Position numbers and translations under genes: made by a program. Below, in pieces: positions 52,010 through 62,099 of a stretch of 64,000 nucleotides of DNA. A model generated the notes under the pieces. The model saw only the letters and a program-made list of their open reading frames with translations. It ran no database searches and was not told the DNA's origin. Numbering within the stretch: the stretch's first letter is position 1; the number at the start of each line of letters is the position of its first letter. This DNA comes from Adlercreutzia equolifaciens (GTDB lineage Bacteria; Actinomycetota; Coriobacteriia; Coriobacteriales; Eggerthellaceae): assembly GCF_029076695.1 (NCBI RefSeq), contig NZ_JARFIK010000002.1:310001-374000 (forward strand). Reading direction: 5' to 3'.

Positions 52010-53638
52010 TTAGCGGGCGCCTTCGAGCATTTCGCGGGCGTGGGCCAGGGATGCCTCGGTGGCGTCGCCCGAAAGCATGCGGGCCACCTCGCGCTCGCGC
52101 TCGGCGCCGGTGAGCGGACGCAAGTGGGTTTCCGGCTCGTCGGGATTGGTTTTCTCGACCACGTAATGGGTATCGGCGGTTACGGCCACCTGGGCCAAGT
52201 GCGTGATGGCGATAACCTGGTGGCTTTGGGCCAGCTCGGCCAGAACGGCGGCCAGGGCCGTGGCCGTGCTGCCGCCCACGCCGGCGTCCACCTCATCGAA
52301 GATGAGGGTGTCCGTGCCGTCTTTGGCACCCAGCACCACCTTGATGGCCAGCATGACGCGGCTGATCTCGCCGCCCGAGGCAATGCGCGCCAAAGGCCGC
52401 GCCTGCATGGACTTTCCGGGACGGAAAGCGAACGAGACGGCCGAGGCGCCGGCTTTGGTCCAACGTTCCCGCGGCAGTTCTTCCACGGTGCATTCCAGTT
52501 GGGCGCCGCCCATTTCCAGACGCGCCAGCACCTCGTTGACCGCTTCCGAGAACAGGGGAGCGGCCTTGTGACGTTCCTGGTGATAGTGGGAGGCGGCGTC
52601 GGCAAGTTGGCTCTCAGCCTGCTCGAGGGCTTTCGTGGCTTGAGCCAGGGTTTGGTCGGCGTCATCCACCAGGGCGACCAATTGAGAGGCTTGCTCCCAA
52701 CGGGCGAATACTTCGTCCATGGTGGGCCCGAAGGACCGCATGAGCCCCTGGAAGGCGCTGACGCGCTCCTGAGCCTGGGCGAGGCGACCGCTGTCGAACT
52801 CGATGTCGTCGTAGTAGCCGCTCATATCGCGGGCGACGTCTTCGGCCACGAAGCACACTTCGCGCAGCGAGGTGGCGTAGGGGGCCAGGCTCTCATCGGC
52901 CCGGGCCGCCTCGTCAAGCAGGGCTATGGCGCTGTTGAGAGAATCGAGCGCTCCGCCATCGCCCGAAAGCGCCTCAGCGGCACCGTGGGAGTTGCGGGCG
53001 AGGGTTTCGGCGTGCTCGGCCTTGGAGAGGAAATCGAGCAGCTCCTCGTATTCACCGGGAAGGGGATTGACGCCCTCGATGGTTTTCAAAGTGAAGCGCG
53101 CCTCTTCGAGCTGCACCGAGGAAGCGTTGGCCTGTTCCTGCAAGACGTCAAGATGGTGCTGGGCGTCTACAACTGCTTGAAAGGCCTGCTGATAAGCGCT
53201 GACGGTAGGCGCAAGCCCGGCCCAGGCGTCCAGCAAAGGGCCGTGTTCGGCCGGCTTGAGCAGCGCCTGGTGCTCGTGCTGACCGCAGAGCTCGATGTGG
53301 GGCCCTACGGTATGGGCCAGCTCAGAGACGCTGGCCATGGCGCCGTTGAGGCTGGCGCGGGAGCGGCCGTCGACACCGACGCGGCGTGACACTACCAGCT
53401 CGGCGGGATCGGCATGGGGAGCATCGGCAAGGAAAAGGCGCCCCTCCACCTGGGCCTGGTCGGCTCCGTCTCGTACCATGGCGCTGTCGGCGCGAGCGCC
53501 CATGAGCAGCTTGCACGCCGAGAGCAGCGCGGTTTTGCCGGCGCCGGTTTCTCCCGAGAGCACCGTGAGGCCCGGTGAGGGCTGCAGGGTGGCCTCGCGG
53601 ATGAGGGCGAGGTTGCGGACGTGCAATTCATCGATCAT
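52010..53638 (-). CDS. recN: DNA repair protein RecN
   Basis: RecN is an SMC-like ATPase for double-strand break repair. It has Walker A LSGETGAGKTALL (about residues 27-39), an Arg/Gly coiled-coil region (about 150-400), the signature motif ASGGEISRVMLAIK and Walker B LIFDEVDAGVGG. The frame remains open upstream but the family N-terminus (MIDELHVRNLALI) starts at 53638, with GAGAAAGG in front, so that start is preferred, giving 542 residues. It lies convergent to the deacetylase gene and divergent from the next gene. Confidence 0.95.
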   Translation of the reverse strand: MIDELHVRNLALIREATLQPSPGLTVLSGETGAGKTALLSACKLLMGARADSAMVRDGADQAQVEGRLFLADAPHADPAELVVSRRVGVDGRSRASLNGAMASVSELAHTVGPHIELCGQHEHQALLKPAEHGPLLDAWAGLAPTVSAYQQAFQAVVDAQHHLDVLQEQANASSVQLEEARFTLKTIEGVNPLPGEYEELLDFLSKAEHAETLARNSHGAAEALSGDGGALDSLNSAIALLDEAARADESLAPYATSLREVCFVAEDVARDMSGYYDDIEFDSGRLAQAQERVSAFQGLMRSFGPTMDEVFARWEQASQLVALVDDADQTLAQATKALEQAESQLADAASHYHQERHKAAPLFSEAVNEVLARLEMGGAQLECTVEELPRERWTKAGASAVSFAFRPGKSMQARPLARIASGGEISRVMLAIKVVLGAKDGTDTLIFDEVDAGVGGSTATALAAVLAELAQSHQVIAITHLAQVAVTADTHYVVEKTNPDEPETHLRPLTGAEREREVARMLSGDATEASLAHAREMLEGAR

Positions 53639-53664
53639 GGGGAGCCTTTCTCGTGGTGCAACGC

Positions 53665-53693
53665 AGTATAGAGGAGCGATCGACGCAAGACAA
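53665..53693 (-). promoter_or_regulatory. Promoter of recN
   Basis: On the minus strand TTGTCT and TATACT are 17 bases apart, 27 bases before the recN ATG. No LexA-like palindrome is visible. Confidence 0.75.
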
Positions 53694-53885
53694 CAAAAAC
53701 GATCAAATGTTTGCTTTTCCTCATCTTCCGTGGTAACGTTTGGGCGGCGTTTCGAGGCGGCTCGTGTCTTTTTCGCCAAGGCACTTGCCAGTCTTGCGGC
53801 TATTGGGCAAGATAGAACGATGCCCGCAGTGGCGCACGGCACGCCGTCGCCTTGAGGCTCCTATTGGAAGAGCGAAAGGGTTACC

Positions 53886-55088
53886 TTGGTACACCTGCAA
53901 CGATATGGGCGCATGGCGGCAGCTTGGCTTTTGGCCGTGTTGCTGGCGTGCACAACCGTGCCCTGGGGGGCGCCGGTTGCGGTGGCAGATCCTGCCTCCG
54001 ATGCCCAGGCGGCGGTCGATCAGGCGCAGTCTGCGCTGGACGCGGCCGAATCGCGCATGGCGGAAATCAACGAGGAATACGAGGCGCTCTCGGCGGAAGT
54101 CGACGAGCTGCAGAAGCGCATCGATAAGACGGCCAAGAAGGCGCTGAAGGCTCAGCAGGCCATGCTCGAGGGACGCGAGGCCCTGGGCGATGTGGCCGTG
54201 GGCGAATACCGCGAGGGCAACCTCGTCAGCCTTCTGGGCGTGGTGCTCGACTCGAAGAACTTCGACGACCTGCTGCGCAATATGGAGTACGTCAACCAGA
54301 TCATGTCCTATCAGGCTGACGAAATTGCCAAGCAGAAAGAGCGCAAGCAGAAGTTCGACGAGGTGTCGGCTGAGCTGAACGAGCAGAAGAACGACCAGGA
54401 GCAGGCGCTGGCTGCCCAGGCGGCCAAGCGCGATGAGGCCGAGGCCGTGGTGGCCGACGCCACCAGCCAGCTGTCCGATGCCAAGGCCGATCAGGCGGCT
54501 CGTCTTGCCGAGCTGGCCCGTCAGGCCGAGGAACTGCGCAAGCAGCAGGAGGCTTCGGAACAAGAAGCGGCGGCCGAAGAGGACCCGAACGCCAACACCA
54601 TCGATCGCGAGGACGTGGTGTCCGACGACGAGCCCGTGGCCGACAACCCCGACCCCGATGCTCCGGGGCAGGGCGGCTCTGATGGCGATGATTCGGCCTC
54701 GGACAACGCGCCGGTCGATAAGCCGGAGCAGCCCTCGAAGCCCGCGGAGGATTCCAACGAGGGCTGGAAAACGGGCGTCGCCTCGGCCTACGGCGGTAAA
54801 ACCGATCCCAGCACCCCGAACCCGGGCACCACGGCCACCGGTGCGGTGTGCGACGACAACTCCATGGGCGTGGCCGTGCCCATGTCGCTGTCGGGTTACC
54901 GCAAGCTGTTCGGCCGCACGGTGGAAATTTCCTACGGCGGCAAAACCGTTTACGCCACGGTCAACGACTGCGGCGGTCTGGGCGGCGGCAGCCGCGCCCT
55001 CGACCTGCAGCCAGGTGTTTGGAAGGCCTTCGGCTTCTCCAGCTGCAAGGCGTGGGGTTTGCGTACCGTCAGCTACCGGTTCTTATAG
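53886..55088 (+). CDS. Secreted coiled-coil protein with C-terminal RlpA-like domain
   Basis: This 400-residue protein has a signal peptide (AAAWLLAVLLACTTVPWGAPVAVA), then a long coiled coil (about residues 40-230) of the PcsB/CwlO N-terminal type. A disordered Asp/Glu/Pro region (about 230-290) and a C-terminal double-psi beta-barrel follow, with VASAYGGKTDPSTPNPGTTATG and TVNDCGGLGGGSRALDLQPGVWKAFG, typical of RlpA-like or 3D-type domains. It may be a peptidoglycan hydrolase or a scaffold. The TTG at 53886 has GAAAGG seven bases upstream, so it is chosen. An ATG at 53913 is a fallback. Confidence 0.83.
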   Translation: MVHLQRYGRMAAAWLLAVLLACTTVPWGAPVAVADPASDAQAAVDQAQSALDAAESRMAEINEEYEALSAEVDELQKRIDKTAKKALKAQQAMLEGREALGDVAVGEYREGNLVSLLGVVLDSKNFDDLLRNMEYVNQIMSYQADEIAKQKERKQKFDEVSAELNEQKNDQEQALAAQAAKRDEAEAVVADATSQLSDAKADQAARLAELARQAEELRKQQEASEQEAAAEEDPNANTIDREDVVSDDEPVADNPDPDAPGQGGSDGDDSASDNAPVDKPEQPSKPAEDSNEGWKTGVASAYGGKTDPSTPNPGTTATGAVCDDNSMGVAVPMSLSGYRKLFGRTVEISYGGKTVYATVNDCGGLGGGSRALDLQPGVWKAFGFSSCKAWGLRTVSYRFL

Positions 55089-55117
55089 CGCGGCCCGCGC
55101 TGCGGGCGCTGTTGTGC

Positions 55118-55123
55118 TAGAAT
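55118..55123 (+). promoter_or_regulatory. -10 promoter element of the pheS T-box leader
   Basis: TAGAAT with an extended TG (TGCTAGAAT from 55115) lies 13 bases before the T-box Stem I region. Confidence 0.55.
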
Positions 55124-55134
55124 GCGCAGTTACA

Positions 55135-55470
55135 TGCGATGACGAAGACAGTGGCGGAGTCGTCGACGATTTCCAGAGAGGGGCCTGCCCGCTGAAAGGG
55201 TCCCATCGAAGCGTCCGCCAATTCCCTTCCGAGCAGCGTCTCTGAACCCGGACGCGGGGTGCTGCACCCTGGCGAGACGGTCAGTAGGGGGCGACGGGTG
55301 CTTCCGTTATCAAGCGAAAGAGCGGGCGCGGCACGGGCGCTCGGGGCGGTTTACCGCCTCGGCGGCCACGGCTTCGTCAACCAGGGTGGTACCGCGAGAG
55401 TCTTCTCTCGTCCTTGGATTGGGTCTCGTATCCAGCAAGGACGCGAGAGGGCTCTTTTTTATTGCAAGAG
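55135..55470 (+). ncRNA. T-box riboswitch (Phe specifier) controlling pheS-pheT
   Basis: The conserved T-box sequence AGGGTGGTACCGCG lies at 55383-55396, followed by a terminator stem CTCTCGTCCTTG/CAAGGACGCGAGAG and a run of six T. Upstream, GACGAAGACAGT and TTCCAGAGAG have the layout of Stem I. The specifier triplet is TTC (55171-55173), a Phe codon. Uncharged tRNA-Phe would stabilise the antiterminator and switch on pheS. Exact boundaries are approximate. Confidence 0.85.
55416..55462 (+). terminator. T-box attenuator terminator
   Basis: CTCTCGTCCTTG pairs with CAAGGACGCGAGAG, followed by GGGCTCTTTTTT. It competes with the antiterminator containing the T-box. Confidence 0.8.
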
Positions 55471-55487
55471 AAAGGTGCAGAAGACAG

Positions 55488-56549
55488 ATGGCGATTACGG
55501 AGGAACTGGCCGCGCTCGAAGCCGAGACGCTGGCCGCAATCGAGGCCGCCGACACCACGAGCGCCCTCGAGGACGTGCGCGTGCGCGTCTTGGGCAAGGC
55601 GGGTACGCTGACCGGCTACCTGCGCTCCATGGGCTCGGTGCCGAAAGAGGAGCGCGCTGCCGTGGGCAAGGCGGTGAACGAGGCGCGCGTGGCAGTGGAA
55701 GAGGCGTTGGCCGCTCGCAAGGCCGTGCTGGAAGGGGCCGAGCTGGCCGCAGCCATTGACGCGGCCGCCGTGGACGTCACGCTGCCGGGCCGTTCTCAGC
55801 AAATGGGCACGCGCCATCTCATCAACGGCATCATCGACGAGGTATCCGATATCTTCATGGGCCTGGGCTACAAGGTCTACGAGGGCAGTGAGATCGAAAC
55901 CGATTACTATAACTTCACGGCTCTGAACGCCCCGGCCGACCACCCGAGTCGCTCCATGCAGGACACCTTCTACGTGCACGACCTGTCCGGCGATGCCGCC
56001 CGCGTGCGCGGCGAGTCCGACGTGCTGCTGCGCACGCAGACCTCGGGCGTGCAGGTGCACGTCATGGAGGACCAGGAGCTGCCCATCTACATGATTGCTC
56101 CCGGCAAGGTGTACCGCCGCGATGTGGCCGACCCGTCGCATCTGCCCCAGTTCCATCAGATCGAGGGCCTGGTCATCGATAAGGGCATCACTTTCGGCGA
56201 CTTGAAGGGCACGCTGGACTACTTCTGCAAGCAGGTGTTCGGCCCTGAGCGCAAGACGCGCTTCCGTGCCCATTACTTCCCCTTTACCGAGCCGTCGGCC
56301 GAGGCCGATGTCAGCTGCGGCATCTGCCATGGCGAGGGCTGTCGTATGTGCAAGGGCACCGGCTGGCTGGAAATTCTCGGCTGCGGCATGGTGGATCCGA
56401 ACGTGCTCTCTATGAGCGGCATCGACCCGGAGGAGTACTCGGGCTTCGCCTTCGGTATCGGCGTGGAGCGCATTGCCTGCCTTAAGTACAATGTGCCGGA
56501 TCTGCGTATGCTACTCGAGGGCGACATGCGATTCCTCCGCCAGTTTTAG
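55488..56549 (+). CDS. pheS: Phenylalanyl-tRNA synthetase alpha subunit
   Basis: This is the catalytic alpha subunit (353 residues). It has the usual coiled N-terminal region, then class II motif 1 around GIIDEVSDIFMGLGY, motif 2 QFHQIEGLVIDK and motif 3 SGFAFGIGVERIACLKY. A CHGEGCRMCKGTGW segment carries several cysteines near residue 280. The ATG at 55488 follows the T-box terminator with AGAGAAAGG before it. It is paired with pheT. Confidence 0.96.
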   Translation: MAITEELAALEAETLAAIEAADTTSALEDVRVRVLGKAGTLTGYLRSMGSVPKEERAAVGKAVNEARVAVEEALAARKAVLEGAELAAAIDAAAVDVTLPGRSQQMGTRHLINGIIDEVSDIFMGLGYKVYEGSEIETDYYNFTALNAPADHPSRSMQDTFYVHDLSGDAARVRGESDVLLRTQTSGVQVHVMEDQELPIYMIAPGKVYRRDVADPSHLPQFHQIEGLVIDKGITFGDLKGTLDYFCKQVFGPERKTRFRAHYFPFTEPSAEADVSCGICHGEGCRMCKGTGWLEILGCGMVDPNVLSMSGIDPEEYSGFAFGIGVERIACLKYNVPDLRMLLEGDMRFLRQF

Positions 56550-56565
56550 GGCTGAGGCTCTCCCA

Positions 56566-56693
56566 GGGGAGGGCCGCGGGATAATGCCCAGTCGCTCAAA
56601 CAGTCCTCGCTCGGCGGAAATGTCCACTGGACATTTCCGTTCGCTGCGGAACTCGCTTGGTGGGCATCATCCCGCGTCCCTCCGGACTCTACC
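56566..56693. repeat. Long imperfect palindrome between pheS and pheT
   Basis: Outer arms GGAGGGccGCGGGATaATGCCC and GGGCATcATCCCGCgtCCCTCC pair almost fully. The centre is a perfect palindrome with 11-base arms GGAAATGTCCA around a single C (about 56617-56639). The element spans about 125 bases and codes for nothing. Confidence 0.65.
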
Positions 56694-56757
56694 TTGCTTG
56701 AACAGGGCGATTCTTGCTGGTTTTGCGGCGGGAATCGCATAAGAGAAAGAATAGACA

Positions 56758-59208
56758 ATGAAGGTATCTTTGAAGTGGCTTTCGGATTATACGGCGGTGC
56801 CAGCGGATTTGAAGGCGTTCTGCGATAAGTTGGATTTGACGGGTACGGGCGTCGAGGGCGTGGAGACGCTCGGCGAGGCTTTCGACGGCGTGGTGGTGGG
56901 TCAGGTGCTCACCTGCGAGCCCCATCCCGATTCCGACCATATGCATGTGGTGACGGTGAACGTGGGCGCTGAGGAGCCCGTGCAAATTGTGTGCGGCGCG
57001 CCGAACATCGCCGCCGATATCAAGGTTCCCGTGGCCACGGTGGGCGCGGTGCTGCCCGGTGATTTCAAGATCAAGAAGTCCAAGCTGCGCGGTGTGGTCA
57101 GCCTGGGCATGTGCTGCTCGCAGCGCGAGCTGGGCCTGGGGTCGGACCACAGCGGCATCTGGATTCTGCCCGACGAGCCGCCCGTGGGAACTCCCATTGC
57201 CGACATCATCGGCTCCGGCGACACGGTACTCGACCTGGAGATTACCCCGAACCGCCCCGACTGCCTGTCTATGGTGGGCATGGCCCGCGAGGTGGGCGCC
57301 ATGTACCAGCAGCCCGTGCACTACCCCCTGGCCGATGATGTGGCGAAGCTGGCCGATTGCACGGCGGGCGAGGATGTGGCCGCCACTGTCTCCGTGGAAA
57401 TCCCTGAAGCGGTCCGTTGCCCGCGCTACACCGCTCGCGTCATCGACAACGTGAAGGTCGGGCCTTCGCCCGACTGGCTGGCCGAGCGCGTGAGCGCCGC
57501 CGGCGGCCGTCCCATCAACAACGTGGTGGATGTGACCAACTACATCCTGTACCTGTACGGTCAGCCCCTGCACGCCTTCGACTACGACACGCTGAAGGCC
57601 GAGGACGGCTCGGTGTCTGTTGTTGTGCGTGCGGCCGAGGACGGCGAGAAGCTGACCACCCTAGACGGCGAGGAGCGCGAGCTGACAAGCGATATGACGG
57701 TTATCGCCACGCCCCAGCGCGCCGTGGCTCTGGCCGGCGTCATGGGCGGTCTGGATACCGAGGTGACCGAGGGCACCACCACCGTGCTGCTGGAGTCGGC
57801 CACCTTCGAGCACGGCCGCACCTCGCGCACCAGCCGCAACCTGGGCCTCATCTCCGAGGCCTCTATGCGCTACGAGCGCCGGGTAGACGACAACCTGTGC
57901 GAGGTGGTCTCGCAGGCCGCCGCGGCCCTGCTGGCCGAGGTGTCCGGCGGCACCGTGCGCCCCGGTGTGGTGGATGTGTATCCGCTGCCTACCGAAGCGG
58001 CGCCGCTGCCGTTCCGCATTCCGCGCTTCAACGCCATGATGGGCGCCGAGATTCCCGCCGAGTTCGTGCATGATATTCTGGTGCGCCTGGGCTGTGCCGT
58101 GTCCGCCAGCGAGAACGAGGACGCCCTGCAGGTGCTGCCTCCCACCTTCCGCCCCGATCTGGAGCGCGAGATCGACCTGTACGAGGAAGTGCTGCGCCTG
58201 TGGGGCATGGACCGCATCGAGCCGACGCTGCCCGGCGGCCGCAAGCGCGTGGGTACGCGCACCGACGAGCAGCAGACGCGCCGCCTGGTAAACGATACGC
58301 TGCGCGCCTCCGGCATGAACGAGACCATGACCTACTCCTTCGCCGAGCCCGGCGATATTGAGCGCCTGCGTCTGCCGGCCGAGGGTCTGGGGCAGGCCGT
58401 GGAGCTGCTGAACCCGCTGAACGCCGATCAGTCAGTGATGCGCCAGTCCATCATTCCCGGTCTTCTGCGCTCGGTGGCCTACAACCAGAGCCGCGGCGTG
58501 AAGAACATCCAGCTTTATGAGATCGGCACCGTGTTCTTCGCCGCCGAGGGCCGCAAGAAGGCCAAGGAGCGCCAGCGCCTGGCCGGCGTGTTGGCCGGTG
58601 CCATGGACGAGGCGGCCTGGAACCGTCCGGCCGTGCCCTTCGACTTCTTCGACGGCAAGGGCGTCCTGGAGAATCTTGCCCGCGAGCTGGCGCTGCCCAA
58701 GGTACGCTTCCGCGCGCTGACGGCCGAGGAAGCGCCGCAGCTGCAGCCGGGCCGTGCGGCCGAGATGATGGCCAACGGCGCGGTCATGGGCTGGGTGGGC
58801 GAGATCCATCCGCTGGTGGCCGAGGCCTTCGGCGCTCAGGCGCCTATTGTGGCCTTCGAGCTTGACCTGGATGCCCTGGTGCGCGCCGCGCAGCCCGCGC
58901 GCCCCTATGTGGACGTGCCTACCTTCCCGGCGGTCACCGTCGACCAGGCCTTCGTGGTGGGGGAGGACGTGTCCCATGAGAAGATGATGCAGGTCATGAC
59001 CTCGGCCGGCGGCAAGCTGCTGGAGAGTGTGGCGCTGTTCGACGTGTACCGCGATGACGAGCGCGTGGGCGTGGGCAAGAAATCCCTGGCCTACTCGCTG
59101 ACCTATCGTGCGGCCGACCGCACGCTGACCAGCGAAGAAGTGGAGAAAGCCCACGGCAAGCTGGTCACCAAGGTAGAAAAAGCCACCGGAGCCGAGGTTC
59201 GCGGGTAA
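56758..59208 (+). CDS. pheT: Phenylalanyl-tRNA synthetase beta subunit
   Basis: This 816-residue beta subunit has all usual modules: N-terminal helix and B1 domain (MKVSLKWLSDYT); an OB-fold tRNA-binding EMAP-like domain (GVVVGQVLTCEPHPDSD, about residues 43-150); and the B3/B4 editing domain (ITPNRPDCLSMVGMAREV). B5, the class II-like core, and a C-terminal ferredoxin-fold anticodon-binding domain (FPAVTVDQAFVVGEDVSHEKM, ending KVEKATGAEVRG) follow. AGAGAAAG precedes the ATG. A terminator follows at 59227. Confidence 0.97.
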   Translation: MKVSLKWLSDYTAVPADLKAFCDKLDLTGTGVEGVETLGEAFDGVVVGQVLTCEPHPDSDHMHVVTVNVGAEEPVQIVCGAPNIAADIKVPVATVGAVLPGDFKIKKSKLRGVVSLGMCCSQRELGLGSDHSGIWILPDEPPVGTPIADIIGSGDTVLDLEITPNRPDCLSMVGMAREVGAMYQQPVHYPLADDVAKLADCTAGEDVAATVSVEIPEAVRCPRYTARVIDNVKVGPSPDWLAERVSAAGGRPINNVVDVTNYILYLYGQPLHAFDYDTLKAEDGSVSVVVRAAEDGEKLTTLDGEERELTSDMTVIATPQRAVALAGVMGGLDTEVTEGTTTVLLESATFEHGRTSRTSRNLGLISEASMRYERRVDDNLCEVVSQAAAALLAEVSGGTVRPGVVDVYPLPTEAAPLPFRIPRFNAMMGAEIPAEFVHDILVRLGCAVSASENEDALQVLPPTFRPDLEREIDLYEEVLRLWGMDRIEPTLPGGRKRVGTRTDEQQTRRLVNDTLRASGMNETMTYSFAEPGDIERLRLPAEGLGQAVELLNPLNADQSVMRQSIIPGLLRSVAYNQSRGVKNIQLYEIGTVFFAAEGRKKAKERQRLAGVLAGAMDEAAWNRPAVPFDFFDGKGVLENLARELALPKVRFRALTAEEAPQLQPGRAAEMMANGAVMGWVGEIHPLVAEAFGAQAPIVAFELDLDALVRAAQPARPYVDVPTFPAVTVDQAFVVGEDVSHEKMMQVMTSAGGKLLESVALFDVYRDDERVGVGKKSLAYSLTYRAADRTLTSEEVEKAHGKLVTKVEKATGAEVRG

Positions 59209-59226
59209 GATAGCTCGCAGGAAGCG

Positions 59227-59263
59227 AAAGGCCGGTCGAGAGCGTATCTCGACCGGCCTTTTG
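59227..59263. terminator. Terminator between pheT and acpS
   Basis: AAAGGCCGGTCGAGA pairs perfectly with its complement around GCGTA, flanked by A and T runs, so it can act in both directions (acpS converges). Confidence 0.9.
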
Positions 59264-59292
59264 TTGTGAGGGGGGCCTATGTCTCGGCGCCG

Positions 59293-59850
59293 CTATTCCG
59301 TCTTGTTGGCTCCGTTGGTGGGGAGATCGTCGAGCATGGTGCGGGCTTCCTTGAACTGCTTGGTCAGTTCCTCCATGGGGTCGCGGCGGCGCTCCTGGGC
59401 GGCGATGGACTCCTCGGTGATGGTCATGGCGCAGGCCACGGCATCGGTGTGGGTGAAGGACAGCGAGAGGGGAATCTCGCGGACGCCCTGCTCGCGGGCA
59501 ATCTCGCGGGCGCGCCCGGTGAGCACCACGTAGGGGCGTCCCTTGCTGGTGCGGCGCACCTCGATGTCGAGAGGATGCACGCCGCCGGAAAAGCCCGTGC
59601 CCAGGGCCTTGAGCACGGCCTCTTTGGCGGCGAAGCGGGTGGCGTAGTGCACCTCGGGGTGCGTGTGCTCATCGCAGTAGGCGCGCTCGGCGGCGGAGTA
59701 GGTTTTCTCCACGAAGGTGGGGGAGCGATCCATGATCTTGCGCATGCGGGCAATTTCCACGATGTCGACGCCGAGGCCGACGGAGTCGTCGGGCACGGCC
59801 ATGGACAGGGCGCCATCGACGATGGCTTGGGATTTCTTCGAGCGGGCCAT
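59293..59850 (-). CDS. acpS: Holo-[acyl-carrier-protein] synthase
   Basis: AcpS transfers 4'-phosphopantetheine from CoA to acyl carrier protein. The metal and CoA motif GVDIVEIARM is at about residues 26-35, and FAAKEAVLKALGTGFSGGV is the second signature. SFTHTDAVACAMTI closes the core. At 185 residues it is about 60 longer than the usual enzyme, with extra N- and C-terminal segments of unknown use. The ATG at 59850 has AAAGGAG in front. It is divergent from glmS. Confidence 0.92.
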   Translation of the reverse strand: MARSKKSQAIVDGALSMAVPDDSVGLGVDIVEIARMRKIMDRSPTFVEKTYSAAERAYCDEHTHPEVHYATRFAAKEAVLKALGTGFSGGVHPLDIEVRRTSKGRPYVVLTGRAREIAREQGVREIPLSLSFTHTDAVACAMTITEESIAAQERRRDPMEELTKQFKEARTMLDDLPTNGANKTE

Positions 59851-59932
59851 GGGGCTCCTTTGGTGCGGCTGATTTGCTGTAAAGGCATGATACCAAAGCA
59901 CCCGGCAGCGGCGTTCTTATTTCGTGAAGCGG

Positions 59933-59962
59933 TTGAGGGCCGTGAGCAGGGTTGGGTACAAT
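59933..59962 (+). promoter_or_regulatory. Candidate glmS promoter
   Basis: TTGAGG and TACAAT are separated by 18 bases. A GC-rich leader of about 150 bases follows. I do not recognise a glmS ribozyme in it. Confidence 0.55.
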
Positions 59963-60123
59963 GGGCGAACGATAAGAGTGTGAAGCGCGCTGCGGGCGCG
60001 GCCAGGCCGTAAGCGCTGCTGGTGCTGATGAAGCTCAAGCGGCTCGTTGGCGCGGGCGCGGCTGAGGCGCGTCGCGGTTGTGAGCGGGGCGGCGTGGGCC
60101 GCCTATTTTGATAGGAGCAGGGT

Positions 60124-61971
<1,848 letters not shown>

Positions 61972-62021
61972 CGACCGCTCTTTGAGCGGCCCTATTCACA
62001 GCATGGCGATAGGGTTTCCCC

Positions 62022-62030
62022 TGCTATACT
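62022..62030 (+). promoter_or_regulatory. Extended -10 promoter of the sensor kinase gene
   Basis: TGCTATACT lies 70 bases before the start at 62100 and matches exactly the rpsA extended -10. No -35 is clear. Confidence 0.6.
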
Positions 62031-62099
62031 GGGAGTTCATCGGCCCGGGCGCGCGAAGGCGTTCCCACGGCTATTGCCGCGTAACGCTGAAGGGGAGCT

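Noticed and set aside
59963-60123. glmS ribozyme in the leader of glmS
   Set aside because: No core sequence or pseudoknot pairing that I could match; the leader is GC-rich and featureless.
61975-61989. Hairpin CCGCTC-ttt-GAGCGG after glmS as terminator
   Set aside because: Stem of only six bases and no U-tract; left unassigned.
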